Below are positions 53,276-62,672 of a stretch of 64,000 nt of DNA, piece after piece. Position 1 is the stretch's first letter. Every line of letters starts with the position of its first letter. The DNA is from CAWAYH01 sp963786195 (GTDB lineage: Bacteria > Acidobacteriota > Vicinamibacteria > Vicinamibacterales > 2-12-FULL-66-21). Below the pieces are notes generated by a model, which had not been told where the DNA came from, searched no databases, and saw nothing but the letters and a program-made list of their open reading frames with translations. The DNA is taken from the NCBI GenBank assembly GCA_963786195.1, contig CAWAYH010000012.1, forward strand, positions 1-64,000. Reading direction: 5' to 3'. The translations under genes were made by a program, and so were the position numbers.

Positions 53276-55192
53276 ATGGGCCCGGATCCTTCAGCCGTGG
53301 AGGCGATTGCTGTCAGCACGCGTCGCGCCGGCCGTCGGTTGTCGCCCGGGCTGATTGCCGCCATCTGCTTCGCGATCGTCACCGGATCCGCCGCGCTCGC
53401 GATCAACCCACGGGACGTCTACGGCATCAAGGGAGACGAGTCCACCTATGTGCTGATGGCGCTGAGCCTGGCGCGCGACGGCGATCTCCGGTACGACAAA
53501 CGCGATCTCGAGCGCTTCTGGCAGGTCTACGGGCACGGACCCGAGGGCGTATTTCTGAAGAGGGGCGGACCGCTGCGTCCGCGTCTGACGGGCTCGTGGC
53601 CCTTCATCCGGTTCGAACATCCTCCGGATCGCGCCGCGGATCGCCTGTATTTCGCCAAGGCGTTGCTCTACGCCGTGGCGGCCGCGCCGTTCGCGTTCAT
53701 CGCGGGCGTGCAGGGGCTGTTTTTGATGAACGTGCTGCTGCTCGCGGCCGTGCTGTACGCCGGTTATCAGTTTCTCGCCGCGCGGAACACACCGGCCGTG
53801 TCGCTTCTGTTCGTCACGGCTTTTGTCGGCGCGTCGGCCACCGTGATCTATGCTGCGTGGCTGACCCACGAAGTCCTGAATTTCGCGCTCATTTTTCTTG
53901 CCTACTTCTTCTGGCTGTACAAGGAAGTCATCCCGGCGGATCCGACCGGCGCTCGCGGGGGGCTGAGAAGTCCACGCACGGATCTGCTGGCCGCGGCGCT
54001 CATTGGCCTGGCGTCGTATGCGAAGCCGCCGAACCTGCTGATGGCCGGCCCGATCGTCCTCTGGTATCTGTGGCGCAGGCAATTCGTTCACGCCCTTGTC
54101 GTCAGCGCATGTTTTGCGCTGTTCGTAGCCGGCGGTTTCGGCGTCACGGCGTTGATTACCGGTGACGCCAACTATCAGGGTGGCGACCGGAAGACGTTCT
54201 ACGGCTCGTTCCCGTTCGAGAGCCGTGACGCGACGTTCGATACGCGCGGCATGGCGATGGCGACCAACGAGGTCGGCAACGACGAGTCGTTCGAGCAGGC
54301 CGTCTTCTGGCCGCGCCTGCGCGCCAACGCGGAATACTTCTTCGTCGGCCGCCACTTCGGCTTCGTTCCGTACTACTTTCCCGGCGTCGTCGCCGTCGCG
54401 CTCTGTCTGATTGACTGGCGGCGACGCACGGTGTGGCAGATTGCGATCCTGATGGCGGTTGCGGCGACGGCGCTGGTACTGCTGATCAAGACGCCGTTCT
54501 CCTGGTCCGGCGGCGGCGGCCCGCCGGGCAATCGCTATTTTCTGAGCATCTATCCGGCGCTCTTCTTCGTCGTGCCCGCCGTGGCGTCCGTGGCGTCCGG
54601 GATCGCCGCCTGGGCCGGTGGCGCGCTGTTCATCGCGCACATCGTGATCCAGCCCTTCTATGCGTCGAAGTTCCCCTGGGTGACCAGCCAGCGCGGTCTG
54701 CTCCGGCTGCTCCCGGTGGAGCTCACGATGGCGGACGATCTGCCCGTCCGGCTCAACCTGGAGCGCGCGCGGATCACGTACAGCGAGCCACCGCTGCTCA
54801 TCTATCTCGTCGATGAGAATGCGTACCAGCCGGAGCCCGTCGGGATCTGGATCGCCGGCGCGGCGCGCGCCGACATTCTGGTCCGGAGCGATCACGAGAC
54901 GGCGCAGATGCGCGTGCGACTCGAGTCTCCGATTTCCAACGACGTCGCACTCTCGGCGGGGGGTCCAACCGTTCACGTCAGGGTCGAGCCCGGGCAGGTG
55001 CAACAGGTCCTGGTGCCGGTGGAGTGGATCAACGGACGGCCGGGAGTCGGGGCCTGCCTGCTCTCCGTCAGGACTTCCAGCGGCTTTGTTCCGCAGTTGA
55101 GGGACGCGACGTCGGGCGACAAACGGTTCCTCGGCGTGCTCATCGACTTCGCAGTGGCGATCCCCACGGCTCAGGGACCTCGGATCGAATGA
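53276..55192 (+). CDS. Large integral membrane protein, probable GT-C glycosyltransferase
   Basis: The 638-residue protein has about eleven helices and an early loop with acidic residues (VYGIKGDESTYVLMALSLAR), as in other GT-C enzymes. A large beta-rich exterior C-terminal domain follows (from about 470: VDENAYQPEPVGIWIAGAAR). I do not place it in a named family. It overlaps the next gene by ATGA, and that gene encodes a second protein of the same type, so the two may form a pair in glycan synthesis. Confidence 0.75.
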   Translation: MGPDPSAVEAIAVSTRRAGRRLSPGLIAAICFAIVTGSAALAINPRDVYGIKGDESTYVLMALSLARDGDLRYDKRDLERFWQVYGHGPEGVFLKRGGPLRPRLTGSWPFIRFEHPPDRAADRLYFAKALLYAVAAAPFAFIAGVQGLFLMNVLLLAAVLYAGYQFLAARNTPAVSLLFVTAFVGASATVIYAAWLTHEVLNFALIFLAYFFWLYKEVIPADPTGARGGLRSPRTDLLAAALIGLASYAKPPNLLMAGPIVLWYLWRRQFVHALVVSACFALFVAGGFGVTALITGDANYQGGDRKTFYGSFPFESRDATFDTRGMAMATNEVGNDESFEQAVFWPRLRANAEYFFVGRHFGFVPYYFPGVVAVALCLIDWRRRTVWQIAILMAVAATALVLLIKTPFSWSGGGGPPGNRYFLSIYPALFFVVPAVASVASGIAAWAGGALFIAHIVIQPFYASKFPWVTSQRGLLRLLPVELTMADDLPVRLNLERARITYSEPPLLIYLVDENAYQPEPVGIWIAGAARADILVRSDHETAQMRVRLESPISNDVALSAGGPTVHVRVEPGQVQQVLVPVEWINGRPGVGACLLSVRTSSGFVPQLRDATSGDKRFLGVLIDFAVAIPTAQGPRIE

Positions 55193-56892
55193 ACCTGCGC
55201 CCCGCCGCCCGCGAAGGACTCGGCGTGCTCGTGGCGGTCGTTGCGCTCGTGATCTACTTCACCTGGCCGCTGGCGTTGCGTCCGGCGAGCCTCGGCCGGA
55301 TTGACAGCGGCGATGGCCAGTTCAGCATGTGGAACGTCGGGTGGGTCACTCACGCGCTGACGACGGGCACGCGGGACGTCTTCGACGCCAACATCTTCTA
55401 TCCTCACCGCGGCACGTTGGCGTTCTCCGAGGCAAACCTCGGCGCCGGCGTGATCGCCATCCCCGCCTACCTCATCACCGGCAACGCTGTCGCGGCCCAC
55501 AACAGCACCGTGCTGATTGCCTTTGCGCTGTCCATCGTGGGCACGTACGTTCTGGTCCGACGGCTCACGGGCAATCGCGAAGGCGCGCTCATCGCCGGCA
55601 TCCTCTTCACGTTTTGCCCGTACGTGTTCGCGCACACCGCGCACATCCAGCTCCTCATGACCTTCGGTCTGCCGTGGGTCATGCTGGCCATGCACAGTTT
55701 TGTAGACGCCCCGTCGGCTCGAGCGGCGGCCAGACTGGGGATCGCCCTCGCGGTCCAGGGGCTGTTCTGCGCGTACTACGGGATGCTGGCCGGCCTGATG
55801 GTGACGCTCGGCATCCTCTTCTATTCGTGGGCTCGCGGCCGCTGGCGTCAGCCTGTATGGTGGGGGCTCACGCTCCTTGCGGCGGGGGTATCAATCGTCT
55901 GCGTCGCGCCGCTCTTCGCGCCATACCTTCGACTGCAACGCGAGACCGGGTTCGGCCGCGCCCTCGCCGAGGCCGGGTTGTACTCGGCGGACTGGCGGGC
56001 GTACTTTGCCTCGTCCGCGTGGCTGCACCTGTGGATGCTCAAGCATCTGCAGCACTGGACCGAAGTATTATTCCCGGGCTTCTGCGCGATTGCGCTGGCC
56101 GCGGTCGGTCTGGTGGGCGTGTTTCGGCAGAGGGCGGCGCCTGTGACCGCATCCCCGCTCGCGGCGCTCCGGGAGACGACGCTCTTTTACGGCGTCCTCT
56201 CCCTGTTCGCGCTGTGGCTGTCGTTTGGTCCGTCCGCCGGCCTCTATGCCGGGCTCTACTACGTCGTGCCGGTGTTTTCACTGCTGCGGGCGCCAGCGCG
56301 CTTCGGGCTCGGCGTCATGCTCGGCCTGGCGGTGCTCGCAGGGATCGGGGTGGCGGCCCTTCTCCACTGGGTGAGTGCAGGAAAACGACGATTGGTCAGT
56401 GGCTCGCTGGCGGTGGCGGCTCTGCTGGACCTGTCGATCTCTGCGCCGTACCGCGAGATTCCACCGCCCGCGCCCGCCTATGCCCTCCTGGCCTCGCTGC
56501 CGGCCGGTCCGATCGTCGAAATGCCGTTCTTTTATCGGCCAGTCGACTTTCACTTGCATGCCCGCTACATGTTCAATTCCACGTATCACTGGCGGCCGCT
56601 CGTCAACGGTTACAGTGACCACATTCCCGAGGATTTTGCGAGGAACGCCCTTCCAATTGCCTCGTTTCCGAACCCGGAAGGATTTCTGATCTTCCGCGAT
56701 CGCCGCGTGCGCTACGTCCTCTTCCATCCGCAGCGTTACCCGTATGGGGATCGTCAGGCGCTGCTGAAGCGGCTGACCGAGTACGGCGAGCACCTGCGGC
56801 CGCACGTGACGGAAGGCGACGTCTGGCTGTACGAGATCGTCAGCTGGCCGCGGTTTACGGACGCGCCCACCGGGCCTCCCGTCCGACGGTAA
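55189..56892 (+). CDS. Integral membrane protein, YfhO/GT-C-like
   Basis: The 567-residue product has about twelve membrane helices and an exterior tail of about 150 residues. The first loop GRIDSGDGQFSMWNVGWVTH contains a D-G-D type site and the second has NIFYPHRGTLAFSEANLG; both are seen in large uncharacterised membrane transferases of polysaccharide loci. Active-site assignment is uncertain. The ATG at 55189 overlaps the previous stop; the GT4 gene follows after six bases. Confidence 0.75.
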   Translation: MNLRPAAREGLGVLVAVVALVIYFTWPLALRPASLGRIDSGDGQFSMWNVGWVTHALTTGTRDVFDANIFYPHRGTLAFSEANLGAGVIAIPAYLITGNAVAAHNSTVLIAFALSIVGTYVLVRRLTGNREGALIAGILFTFCPYVFAHTAHIQLLMTFGLPWVMLAMHSFVDAPSARAAARLGIALAVQGLFCAYYGMLAGLMVTLGILFYSWARGRWRQPVWWGLTLLAAGVSIVCVAPLFAPYLRLQRETGFGRALAEAGLYSADWRAYFASSAWLHLWMLKHLQHWTEVLFPGFCAIALAAVGLVGVFRQRAAPVTASPLAALRETTLFYGVLSLFALWLSFGPSAGLYAGLYYVVPVFSLLRAPARFGLGVMLGLAVLAGIGVAALLHWVSAGKRRLVSGSLAVAALLDLSISAPYREIPPPAPAYALLASLPAGPIVEMPFFYRPVDFHLHARYMFNSTYHWRPLVNGYSDHIPEDFARNALPIASFPNPEGFLIFRDRRVRYVLFHPQRYPYGDRQALLKRLTEYGEHLRPHVTEGDVWLYEIVSWPRFTDAPTGPPVRR

Positions 56893-56898
56893 TCTCAC

Positions 56899-57939
56899 GT
56901 GGCTCGAATCGCTGTCGTCACGTCCAGCCCGCCCATGACCGAAGGCGGCCACATGGTGATCGCCAGGGCGCTCGCACGCGCGCTCACCGACGCCGGTCAT
57001 CACGCCGACATTGTCGTCACGCCCCAGAATCGGTTCGGTCGCCAGGCTTCCGCGTACATCGCCACGTGGTTGACCGATGTCGGCTCGAGCGACGGGCGCA
57101 GGATCGACCAGGTGATCAGCCTGCGATATCCGAGCTATGCCGTGCGACACCCGCGTCATGTCTGCTGGCTGAACCACACCATGCGCGAGTACTACGATCT
57201 GTGGGATCGGTTCAGCGGCGGGCTCAGCGCCGCGGGCCTCGTCAAGGAGCGTCTCAGGCGCCGCGCCATACAGACCGCCGACCGCTATCTTCTCACCAGG
57301 AACGTGACGCGCCTGTTCGTCCAGTCGCGCACGATTCAGGATCGCCTGCGCATGTGGCCGGAGTTGAGGTCCACCATTCTGTATCCGCCACCACCACAGC
57401 GGCCGTACCGCTCCGAGGCGTACGGAGACTACATCTTCATGGTGTCGCGGCTGACGCCGCTCAAGCGGGCGGATCTGTTCATCCGGGCACTGGCGACGCC
57501 CGCGGCGGCCGGCATCCGGGCAGTCATCGCCGGCGAGGGCGACGAGCGGCAGCGGCTGCACGCATCCATTCAGGAGCTCGGGCTGTCGAATCGGGTGACG
57601 TTGGCGGGTCCGCTGACCGGACCGGAGCTCCTGGATCATCTCGCGCGCTGCCGCGCCGTCTGCTTTCCTCCCTTCGAGGAGGACTTCGGGTTCGTGACGG
57701 CCGAGGCGTTCGCGTCGGCGCGCGCGGTCGTGACCTGCCGCGACAGCGGCGGTCCCGCCGAGCTCGTGGAAGAGGGGGTCAACGGTCTCATCTGCGAACC
57801 GACCCCCGAGGCGCTTGGTGTGGCGCTGCGGCGCGTGATGGACGACAGGACTCTGGCCGAAACGATGGGAGCGCGGGCGCGCGACACCGCGGCGAAGATG
57901 AGCTGGTCGGACGCGGTTCGGCAACTGACGGACATATGA
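56899..57939 (+). CDS. Family 4 glycosyltransferase
   Basis: The 346-residue protein has the GT4 acceptor half (IAVVTSSPPMTEGGHMVIAR) and donor half (FMVSRLTPLKRADLFIRAL; FPPFEEDFGFVTAEAFASAR with E-x7-E). It starts at GTG 56899, as the family begins directly at ARIAVVTS. It closes the plus-strand glycan run of 53276-57939. Sugar and acceptor are unknown. Confidence 0.9.
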   Translation: MARIAVVTSSPPMTEGGHMVIARALARALTDAGHHADIVVTPQNRFGRQASAYIATWLTDVGSSDGRRIDQVISLRYPSYAVRHPRHVCWLNHTMREYYDLWDRFSGGLSAAGLVKERLRRRAIQTADRYLLTRNVTRLFVQSRTIQDRLRMWPELRSTILYPPPPQRPYRSEAYGDYIFMVSRLTPLKRADLFIRALATPAAAGIRAVIAGEGDERQRLHASIQELGLSNRVTLAGPLTGPELLDHLARCRAVCFPPFEEDFGFVTAEAFASARAVVTCRDSGGPAELVEEGVNGLICEPTPEALGVALRRVMDDRTLAETMGARARDTAAKMSWSDAVRQLTDI

Positions 57940-57974
57940 TAGTCGTTGGCGGCAGACGCTGAGTCGAGAGCGAG

Positions 57975-58793
57975 ATGGCTTACGGTTCACCCCTCGAAGC
58001 ACGGCTGGCCAAGAAGGTCACCAAAGCGATCACGGAATACAACCTGATCGAGGACGGCGATCGCGTCATGGTCGGGCTCTCCGGAGGCAAGGACAGCTGG
58101 GCGCTGTTCCAGATTCTGGACGTCCTCCGCGTGCGCGCGCCGATTTCGTTTTCGCTCGTGGGCGTGACGGTCGACTCGGGTTACGACGGCTACCGTCATG
58201 ACCTCATCTCGTCGACCTGCGAACAGCGCGGCTGGGAGTACCGGATCGTGCACACCGAGATCGGCGAAGTGATGGACGATTTGCTGGACGCGCAGGCCAC
58301 GCCCTGTTCTCTCTGCGCCCGCCTGCGGCGGGGCGTCCTCTACCGGCTCGCCCGCGAAGTCGGCGCCACGAAGATCGCGCTCGGACACCATCTCGACGAT
58401 TTCATCGAAACGCTGCTGCTCAACCTCTTCTTCGCCGGGACGCTGAAGGCGATGCCTGCCAGGCTCGTCTCGGACAACGGAGAACACATCGTCATTCGAC
58501 CGCTCGTCGGGGTGACGGAAGCCGAAGCGCGCACCTACGCCAAGGCCCGGCAATTGCCGATCATCAGCTGCTGCTGCCCGGCGTGTGGCGACCTCAGCCT
58601 GCAGCGCCAGCGCGTGAAACGTCTCATCGCGGAGCTCGAAGTCGAGCATCCCGAGGTGAAGAACTCGATGATTCGCGCCCTCACCAACGTCGCGCCACGG
58701 CACCTGCTCGATCGGCGGCTCAACCCGCTGCCCGAGCTGCGGGAGCTTGCCGGTGGCGGACGCGCCGTTCCTCTGCATGTGCTCACACGCTGA
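57975..58793 (+). CDS. ttcA: tRNA 2-thiocytidine(32) synthetase TtcA
   Basis: The 272-residue enzyme has the PP-loop GLSGGKDS (34-41), the CxxC pair CSLCARLRRG (about 113-116) and a later Cys set ISCCCPACGD. Three Cys bind a 4Fe-4S cluster and the enzyme thiolates C32 in some tRNAs. Length and motifs fit TtcA rather than TilS or TuzD. GAGAGCGAG precedes the ATG. It is followed by dtd, so a small tRNA-quality operon is likely. Confidence 0.93.
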   Translation: MAYGSPLEARLAKKVTKAITEYNLIEDGDRVMVGLSGGKDSWALFQILDVLRVRAPISFSLVGVTVDSGYDGYRHDLISSTCEQRGWEYRIVHTEIGEVMDDLLDAQATPCSLCARLRRGVLYRLAREVGATKIALGHHLDDFIETLLLNLFFAGTLKAMPARLVSDNGEHIVIRPLVGVTEAEARTYAKARQLPIISCCCPACGDLSLQRQRVKRLIAELEVEHPEVKNSMIRALTNVAPRHLLDRRLNPLPELRELAGGGRAVPLHVLTR

Positions 58794-58803
58794 ACAGTAA
58801 TCG

Positions 58804-59253
58804 ATGCGTGCCGTCGTCCAGCGGGTGCGATCGGCCGCGGTCACTGTCGACGGCGCGATAGTCGGCCGCATCGGCGGCGGGCTGCTCGTGTTCGTCGGAG
58901 TGGGACTCGAGGACGGCCCAGCGGACGTGGAATACATCGCGGGGAAGATTCGTGAATTGCGCATCTTTGCCGATGAGCAAGGCCGAATGAACCGCTCGAT
59001 CGTCGAAAGCGGCGGGTCCGTGCTCGTCGTGTCGCAGTTCACGCTGCAGGCGGATTGCCGGAAGGGACGCCGGCCGTCCTTCGATCAGGCGGCGGTGCCC
59101 GCGGTCGCCGAGGCACTGTATCTGGATGTCGTCCGGGTTCTCCGCGACAGTGGCCTGGACGTGGCGACGGGCGCGTTTCAGAAGCACATGATCGTCGAGC
59201 TCGACAACGATGGTCCGGTGACGATGCTGCTCGACAGCCGCCGGGCATTTTGA
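58804..59253 (+). CDS. dtd: D-aminoacyl-tRNA deacylase
   Basis: The 149-residue protein has the two active-site motifs of DTD: SQFTLQADCRKGRRPSF, and the C-terminal NDGPVTMLLDSR in which the family has a Gly-cis-Pro dipeptide (here GP). It removes D-amino acids from mischarged tRNA. Ten bases separate it from ttcA, and the next gene starts eight bases after its stop with a strong GAGGAG site. Confidence 0.94.
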   Translation: MRAVVQRVRSAAVTVDGAIVGRIGGGLLVFVGVGLEDGPADVEYIAGKIRELRIFADEQGRMNRSIVESGGSVLVVSQFTLQADCRKGRRPSFDQAAVPAVAEALYLDVVRVLRDSGLDVATGAFQKHMIVELDNDGPVTMLLDSRRAF

Positions 59254-59261
59254 GAGGAGCC

Positions 59262-60102
59262 ATGAGAACACTGTTCGCCGTGATCTTGCATCCTCGGTAC
59301 GGCAGCTGCGGGATCGGCACAGCAGCGGCCGCTCGTCACCGAGGATCCCGAGACGGTTGGGACCGGCTTGATTCTCATCGAGGGCGGCATCGAAACCTGG
59401 CGCGATGCCGTGTATCCCGCGTCAGGACTCGGGGGCAACCTCCTGCGGCTCCCGACGCTCGGCGTGAGCTTCGGGTTCAGCTCGATCCTCGAAATGCAGA
59501 TCGACGGCGGCCTCTACAACCGGCTCAACATCACATCGATCGAGCCGGCACCATTGTCGGGTGAGCTCGAGCTCGACGGAGACGAGACGCGGGATGTCGA
59601 GGACATCATCGTCGCGACGAAGATCAGGCTGCTGACCGAGACGCCGGGGCGCCCGGGCATCGGGATCAGGCTTGCCACGAAACTTCCGATCGCCGGCAAC
59701 GAGAGCGGACTCGGGCTCGACACGATGGACTTCTACGTGTCGGCGCTGGTCGGCAAAACCGTCCGATCCGTGCGCATCGTCGGCAATATCGGTCTGGGAA
59801 TTCTCTCGGATCCGCTCCTGGGCGATCGGCAGAACGACGTCCTGACGTACGGGTTCTCGCTGGCGCGTGCACTGGCACAGGGGTTCGAGGTGGTTGGCGA
59901 GGTCAACGGGCGGCTGAATACCCCGGCACTCCCTCCGCCGCCGGGTACGGAGTCCCGTGCGGCGGTCCGCGGCGGGGCCCGCTTCACGCACGGTCCCGTG
60001 CGCATCGACGGCGGCGTGCTGTTCGGGCTGACGTCGCTCGACCCTGATTTTGGCGTGACCGCGGGCATCACGTGGGTCTTTCGAGGCTTTACTCTGCCGT
60101 GA
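59262..60102 (+). CDS. Outer-membrane beta-barrel-like protein, frame change in the signal peptide
   Basis: ATG 59262 has GAGGAG just upstream and opens MRTLFAV. Near 59285 the frame moves, and the signal peptide continues as SCILGTAAAGSAQQRPLVTE, with a natural cleavage site after SAQ. The mature protein of about 255 residues has repeating amphipathic strands (LEMQIDGGLYNRLNITSIEP, KIRLLTETPGRPGIGIRLAT) and ends in FGVTAGITWVFRGFTLP, as barrel proteins do. Removing one A restores a single frame. Without this repair the gene would appear to start at 59368 with no export signal. Confidence 0.75.
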
Positions 60103-60118
60103 TGTGTCGCGAGTAACG

Positions 60119-61762
60119 TCAGATCCCGATGATTGCGTAGAACTGACCGACGGCCGCGATCTCGTCATCGACCCGCGACGAGTTCCACTTCAGCTCCGCT
60201 GCGGCAATCGCAGCGCACGCCCGGATCGCCTCTTCACCCGGATGGCCGGCTGCGCCGAGGCCCGTCCTGCGGATGACGATGTCCGTCAAGCGCTGGGCCA
60301 TTTCTTCTCGAATGACGTACACAATCTCGGCGCCCGTTGTCAGGACTGACGACGAGACGGCGTCGCGCAGATCGGGCCGCTCGTGCATCAACGTGATGAT
60401 GCTGGCGCCCTTTTCCGCATAACGGGCGATGACGTGCCGGATTGTCGGGAGCGCCACGTCGAGCCCATGTGCCCGGGCTGTCTCGATCGCGAGCGCTTCG
60501 TGGTCGGCAATACCGGCGCCGGGCAGTACGGTCGTCGCGGTCGTCGAAGGTCGCACGTGCGTGCCGAGCCTGCGAGCGACCATGTCCGTCGTGCGTTCCG
60601 CGACACCTCGCGCACCGGAGTATTTCACGCCGACCACTGTCACCAGTCCCGTCGCGCCTTCACTCGCGTGATCGTGCACGTCAGGAATCATGCGCAGCTC
60701 CGGTTCGGCGCCGCGGCCCGGGACGGCAGGAATGACGCCGCGGTGCACGAGCGTCACATCGGCGCGCGTCAGCTTGAGCGCAGGGAAGGCCCCATTGACT
60801 TCGGTAATCAGCTGGTCCAGTTCGGCGGCGGTGACCGATGTGTCGCCGGGCTGGACGAATTTCGTGGACTGGCTCGTGCCGACGAGCGCGCGGCCGTGCC
60901 ACGGTACCAGCGTCAGCATGCGCCCGCTGGCGGCAGGCGCGGCCAGCGCGATGTCGCTCGCACGCCTCGACGTGAGAAGGCTCATCGCTTTCAGGAGCGG
61001 GAACTCCCGCTTGACGCCGCACGCGGTCATCACTGTGCCCGCATGCGCGCCTGCCGCGTTCACGGTGATCTGAGCTTTCAGGGTCAGCTCACGGCCGGTC
61101 AACACGTCGCGCACGACGGCCCCGGCAATTCGATCGGCGTCCCGCACCGGACGGACCCAGTCGACGTAATTGACGAGGTCCGCGCCAGCCCGATCGGCGG
61201 CTGCGGCGAACGCGAACGTCAGCCTGTCGGCCTCGACTATCTGATAGTCGTACCATTGCGCGCCGCCGGTCAGCTTGTCCGGGCGCACACCCTGGAAGAG
61301 ACGCAGCGTTGCGGCTTTCGAGACGAGCCGCGGCGGGGGCAGGTGCAACTCGGGCTCGATGCCGGCATTGCGGTGGCGGCCCAGCCATTCGTCCAGCTTG
61401 AACGCCGCCCTCAGCGCGAGCCGCCCTCGCAGCACGGAGCGATAGGTCCCGACGATGAAGGGCAGCGGACGCAGGAGCCACGGGGCGATCCGCGCCAGTG
61501 CCCGCCGCTCGCGAATCGAGTGTCGCGCAAAGCCCAGGCGGCCGTACTGCAGCGACCGCAGCCCGCCGTGGACTGTCTTCTGGTGATTGAAGGAGGCGGC
61601 GCCACCAAAATCGGCGCCATCGATCAGCGCCGTGCGAAGGCCGCGACTGGCGGCGTCGTACGCGACCGCAAGCCCGTGGATGCCACCGCCGATCACGAGC
61701 AGGTCGTAGGTCGTGTTGGCAAGCCTGTCGAGATCCCGTGGACGCATGAGTTCCGGGAACAT
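60119..61762 (-). CDS. glpD: Glycerol-3-phosphate dehydrogenase, FAD-dependent
   Basis: The 547-residue protein (from ATG 61762; 542 from ATG 61747) has the FAD loop DLLVIGGGIHGLAVAYDAAS and the GlpD block FNHQKTVHGGLRSLQYGRLG with conserved HGGLR. A C-terminal DAO_C-like helical domain follows. It oxidises glycerol-3-phosphate to DHAP at the membrane and feeds quinones. It reads divergently from dapF; 15 bases separate the upstream ATG from the dapF ATG, so the promoters overlap. Confidence 0.9.
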   Translation of the reverse strand: MFPELMRPRDLDRLANTTYDLLVIGGGIHGLAVAYDAASRGLRTALIDGADFGGAASFNHQKTVHGGLRSLQYGRLGFARHSIRERRALARIAPWLLRPLPFIVGTYRSVLRGRLALRAAFKLDEWLGRHRNAGIEPELHLPPPRLVSKAATLRLFQGVRPDKLTGGAQWYDYQIVEADRLTFAFAAAADRAGADLVNYVDWVRPVRDADRIAGAVVRDVLTGRELTLKAQITVNAAGAHAGTVMTACGVKREFPLLKAMSLLTSRRASDIALAAPAASGRMLTLVPWHGRALVGTSQSTKFVQPGDTSVTAAELDQLITEVNGAFPALKLTRADVTLVHRGVIPAVPGRGAEPELRMIPDVHDHASEGATGLVTVVGVKYSGARGVAERTTDMVARRLGTHVRPSTTATTVLPGAGIADHEALAIETARAHGLDVALPTIRHVIARYAEKGASIITLMHERPDLRDAVSSSVLTTGAEIVYVIREEMAQRLTDIVIRRTGLGAAGHPGEEAIRACAAIAAAELKWNSSRVDDEIAAVGQFYAIIGI

Positions 61763-61764
61763 TC

Positions 61765-61770
61765 TATAGT
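61765..61770 (+). promoter_or_regulatory. Possible -10 box (TATAGT) for dapF, overlapping TACTAT for glpD
   Basis: TATAGT ends seven bases before the dapF ATG. The overlapping reverse reading is TACTAT, which lies 18 bases before the glpD ATG at 61747. The same short site could start both divergent transcripts. An AGGTG lies four bases before the dapF ATG. Confidence 0.45.
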
Positions 61771-61777
61771 AGGTGAA

Positions 61778-62587
61778 ATGCGCCTCACCAAGGCTCACGC
61801 GCTTGGCAACGACTTCCTCCTGATCGAGACGCGTGAGCTCGCGCAGGCCGCGGACCAGCCCGCGCTGGCTCGCGCGGTGTGCGACCGCCACCGTGGCATC
61901 GGCGCCGACGGCTTGATTGTGTTCGAGTTCACGGCCGACGGGGCAGTGATGCGCCTGCTGAACGCAGACGGCAGCCGCTCGGAGATCTCGGGCAACGGCG
62001 TGCGGTGCCTTGCTGCGTGGATCGCCTCGGGGCGGAATCTCTCGCCCGGCGCTTTGGTACGCATCGCCACGGACGCAGGGACGAAACGGCTGCAGCTGCT
62101 CGAGCGTCGAGCCAGCCGGTTCACCTTTCGCGCCGCCATGGGGCAGCCCGAGCAGATTGCCCGCCAGGCGATCGACGTCGGCGGGCAGACGGTCGACGCG
62201 ATTACCCTCCGGGTCGGCAATCCGCAGTGCGTCGTCATCGGAGAGGTCACCGGAGACGCGTTGCGGCGAATTGCCGCTCCATTGGCGGTTCACCCACGCT
62301 TTCCCGAAGGCACGAACGTGGAGCTCGCGACGCTGGAGGCGCCGGATCGCGTCCGCATCCTCATCTGGGAACGGGGAGTCGGGCCGACCGAAGCCTCAGG
62401 TACTGGCGCGTGTGCCGCGGCAGTGGCCGCTATCCGCTACGCTGGCGCGCAGCGTGATGTCCAGATCGTCGCGCCGGGTGGCGCCCAGCGCGTCGAATGG
62501 CTGGACGACGGGCTCTACCTGACCGGCTGGGCCGACGTCATCGCCGAATGTCGCTGGCTCGCTGACGGATCAGATACGCAGCGCTGA
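61778..62587 (+). CDS. dapF: Diaminopimelate epimerase, second active-site Cys replaced by Ser
   Basis: The 269-residue protein has the DapF plan: LTKAHALGNDFLLIE start, first active-site block NADGSRSEISGNGVRCLA with its Cys and second block ERGVGPTEASGTGACAA. In typical DapF the second block is ACGTG, with the second catalytic Cys; here it is ASGTG (codon TCA). DapF interconverts LL- and meso-diaminopimelate for lysine and peptidoglycan. With one Cys changed the enzyme may be weaker, altered or rely on Ser. The next Cys, two residues downstream of GTG, is the usual structural one. Confidence 0.88.
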   Translation: MRLTKAHALGNDFLLIETRELAQAADQPALARAVCDRHRGIGADGLIVFEFTADGAVMRLLNADGSRSEISGNGVRCLAAWIASGRNLSPGALVRIATDAGTKRLQLLERRASRFTFRAAMGQPEQIARQAIDVGGQTVDAITLRVGNPQCVVIGEVTGDALRRIAAPLAVHPRFPEGTNVELATLEAPDRVRILIWERGVGPTEASGTGACAAAVAAIRYAGAQRDVQIVAPGGAQRVEWLDDGLYLTGWADVIAECRWLADGSDTQR

Positions 62588-62672
62588 CACCCGGCTCGCG
62601 TTGCCGTCTCGCAATCTTTGCCACGCGAGCGTCTGGCGACGCGTGCAGCGACTGCGCACTCCAGACGAACGC

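Noticed and set aside
56278..58002. 574-codon antisense frame over the membrane protein and GT4 genes (a similar one lies at 53291-55003)
   Set aside because: Same composition bias and no domain sense; the plus-strand genes are clear.
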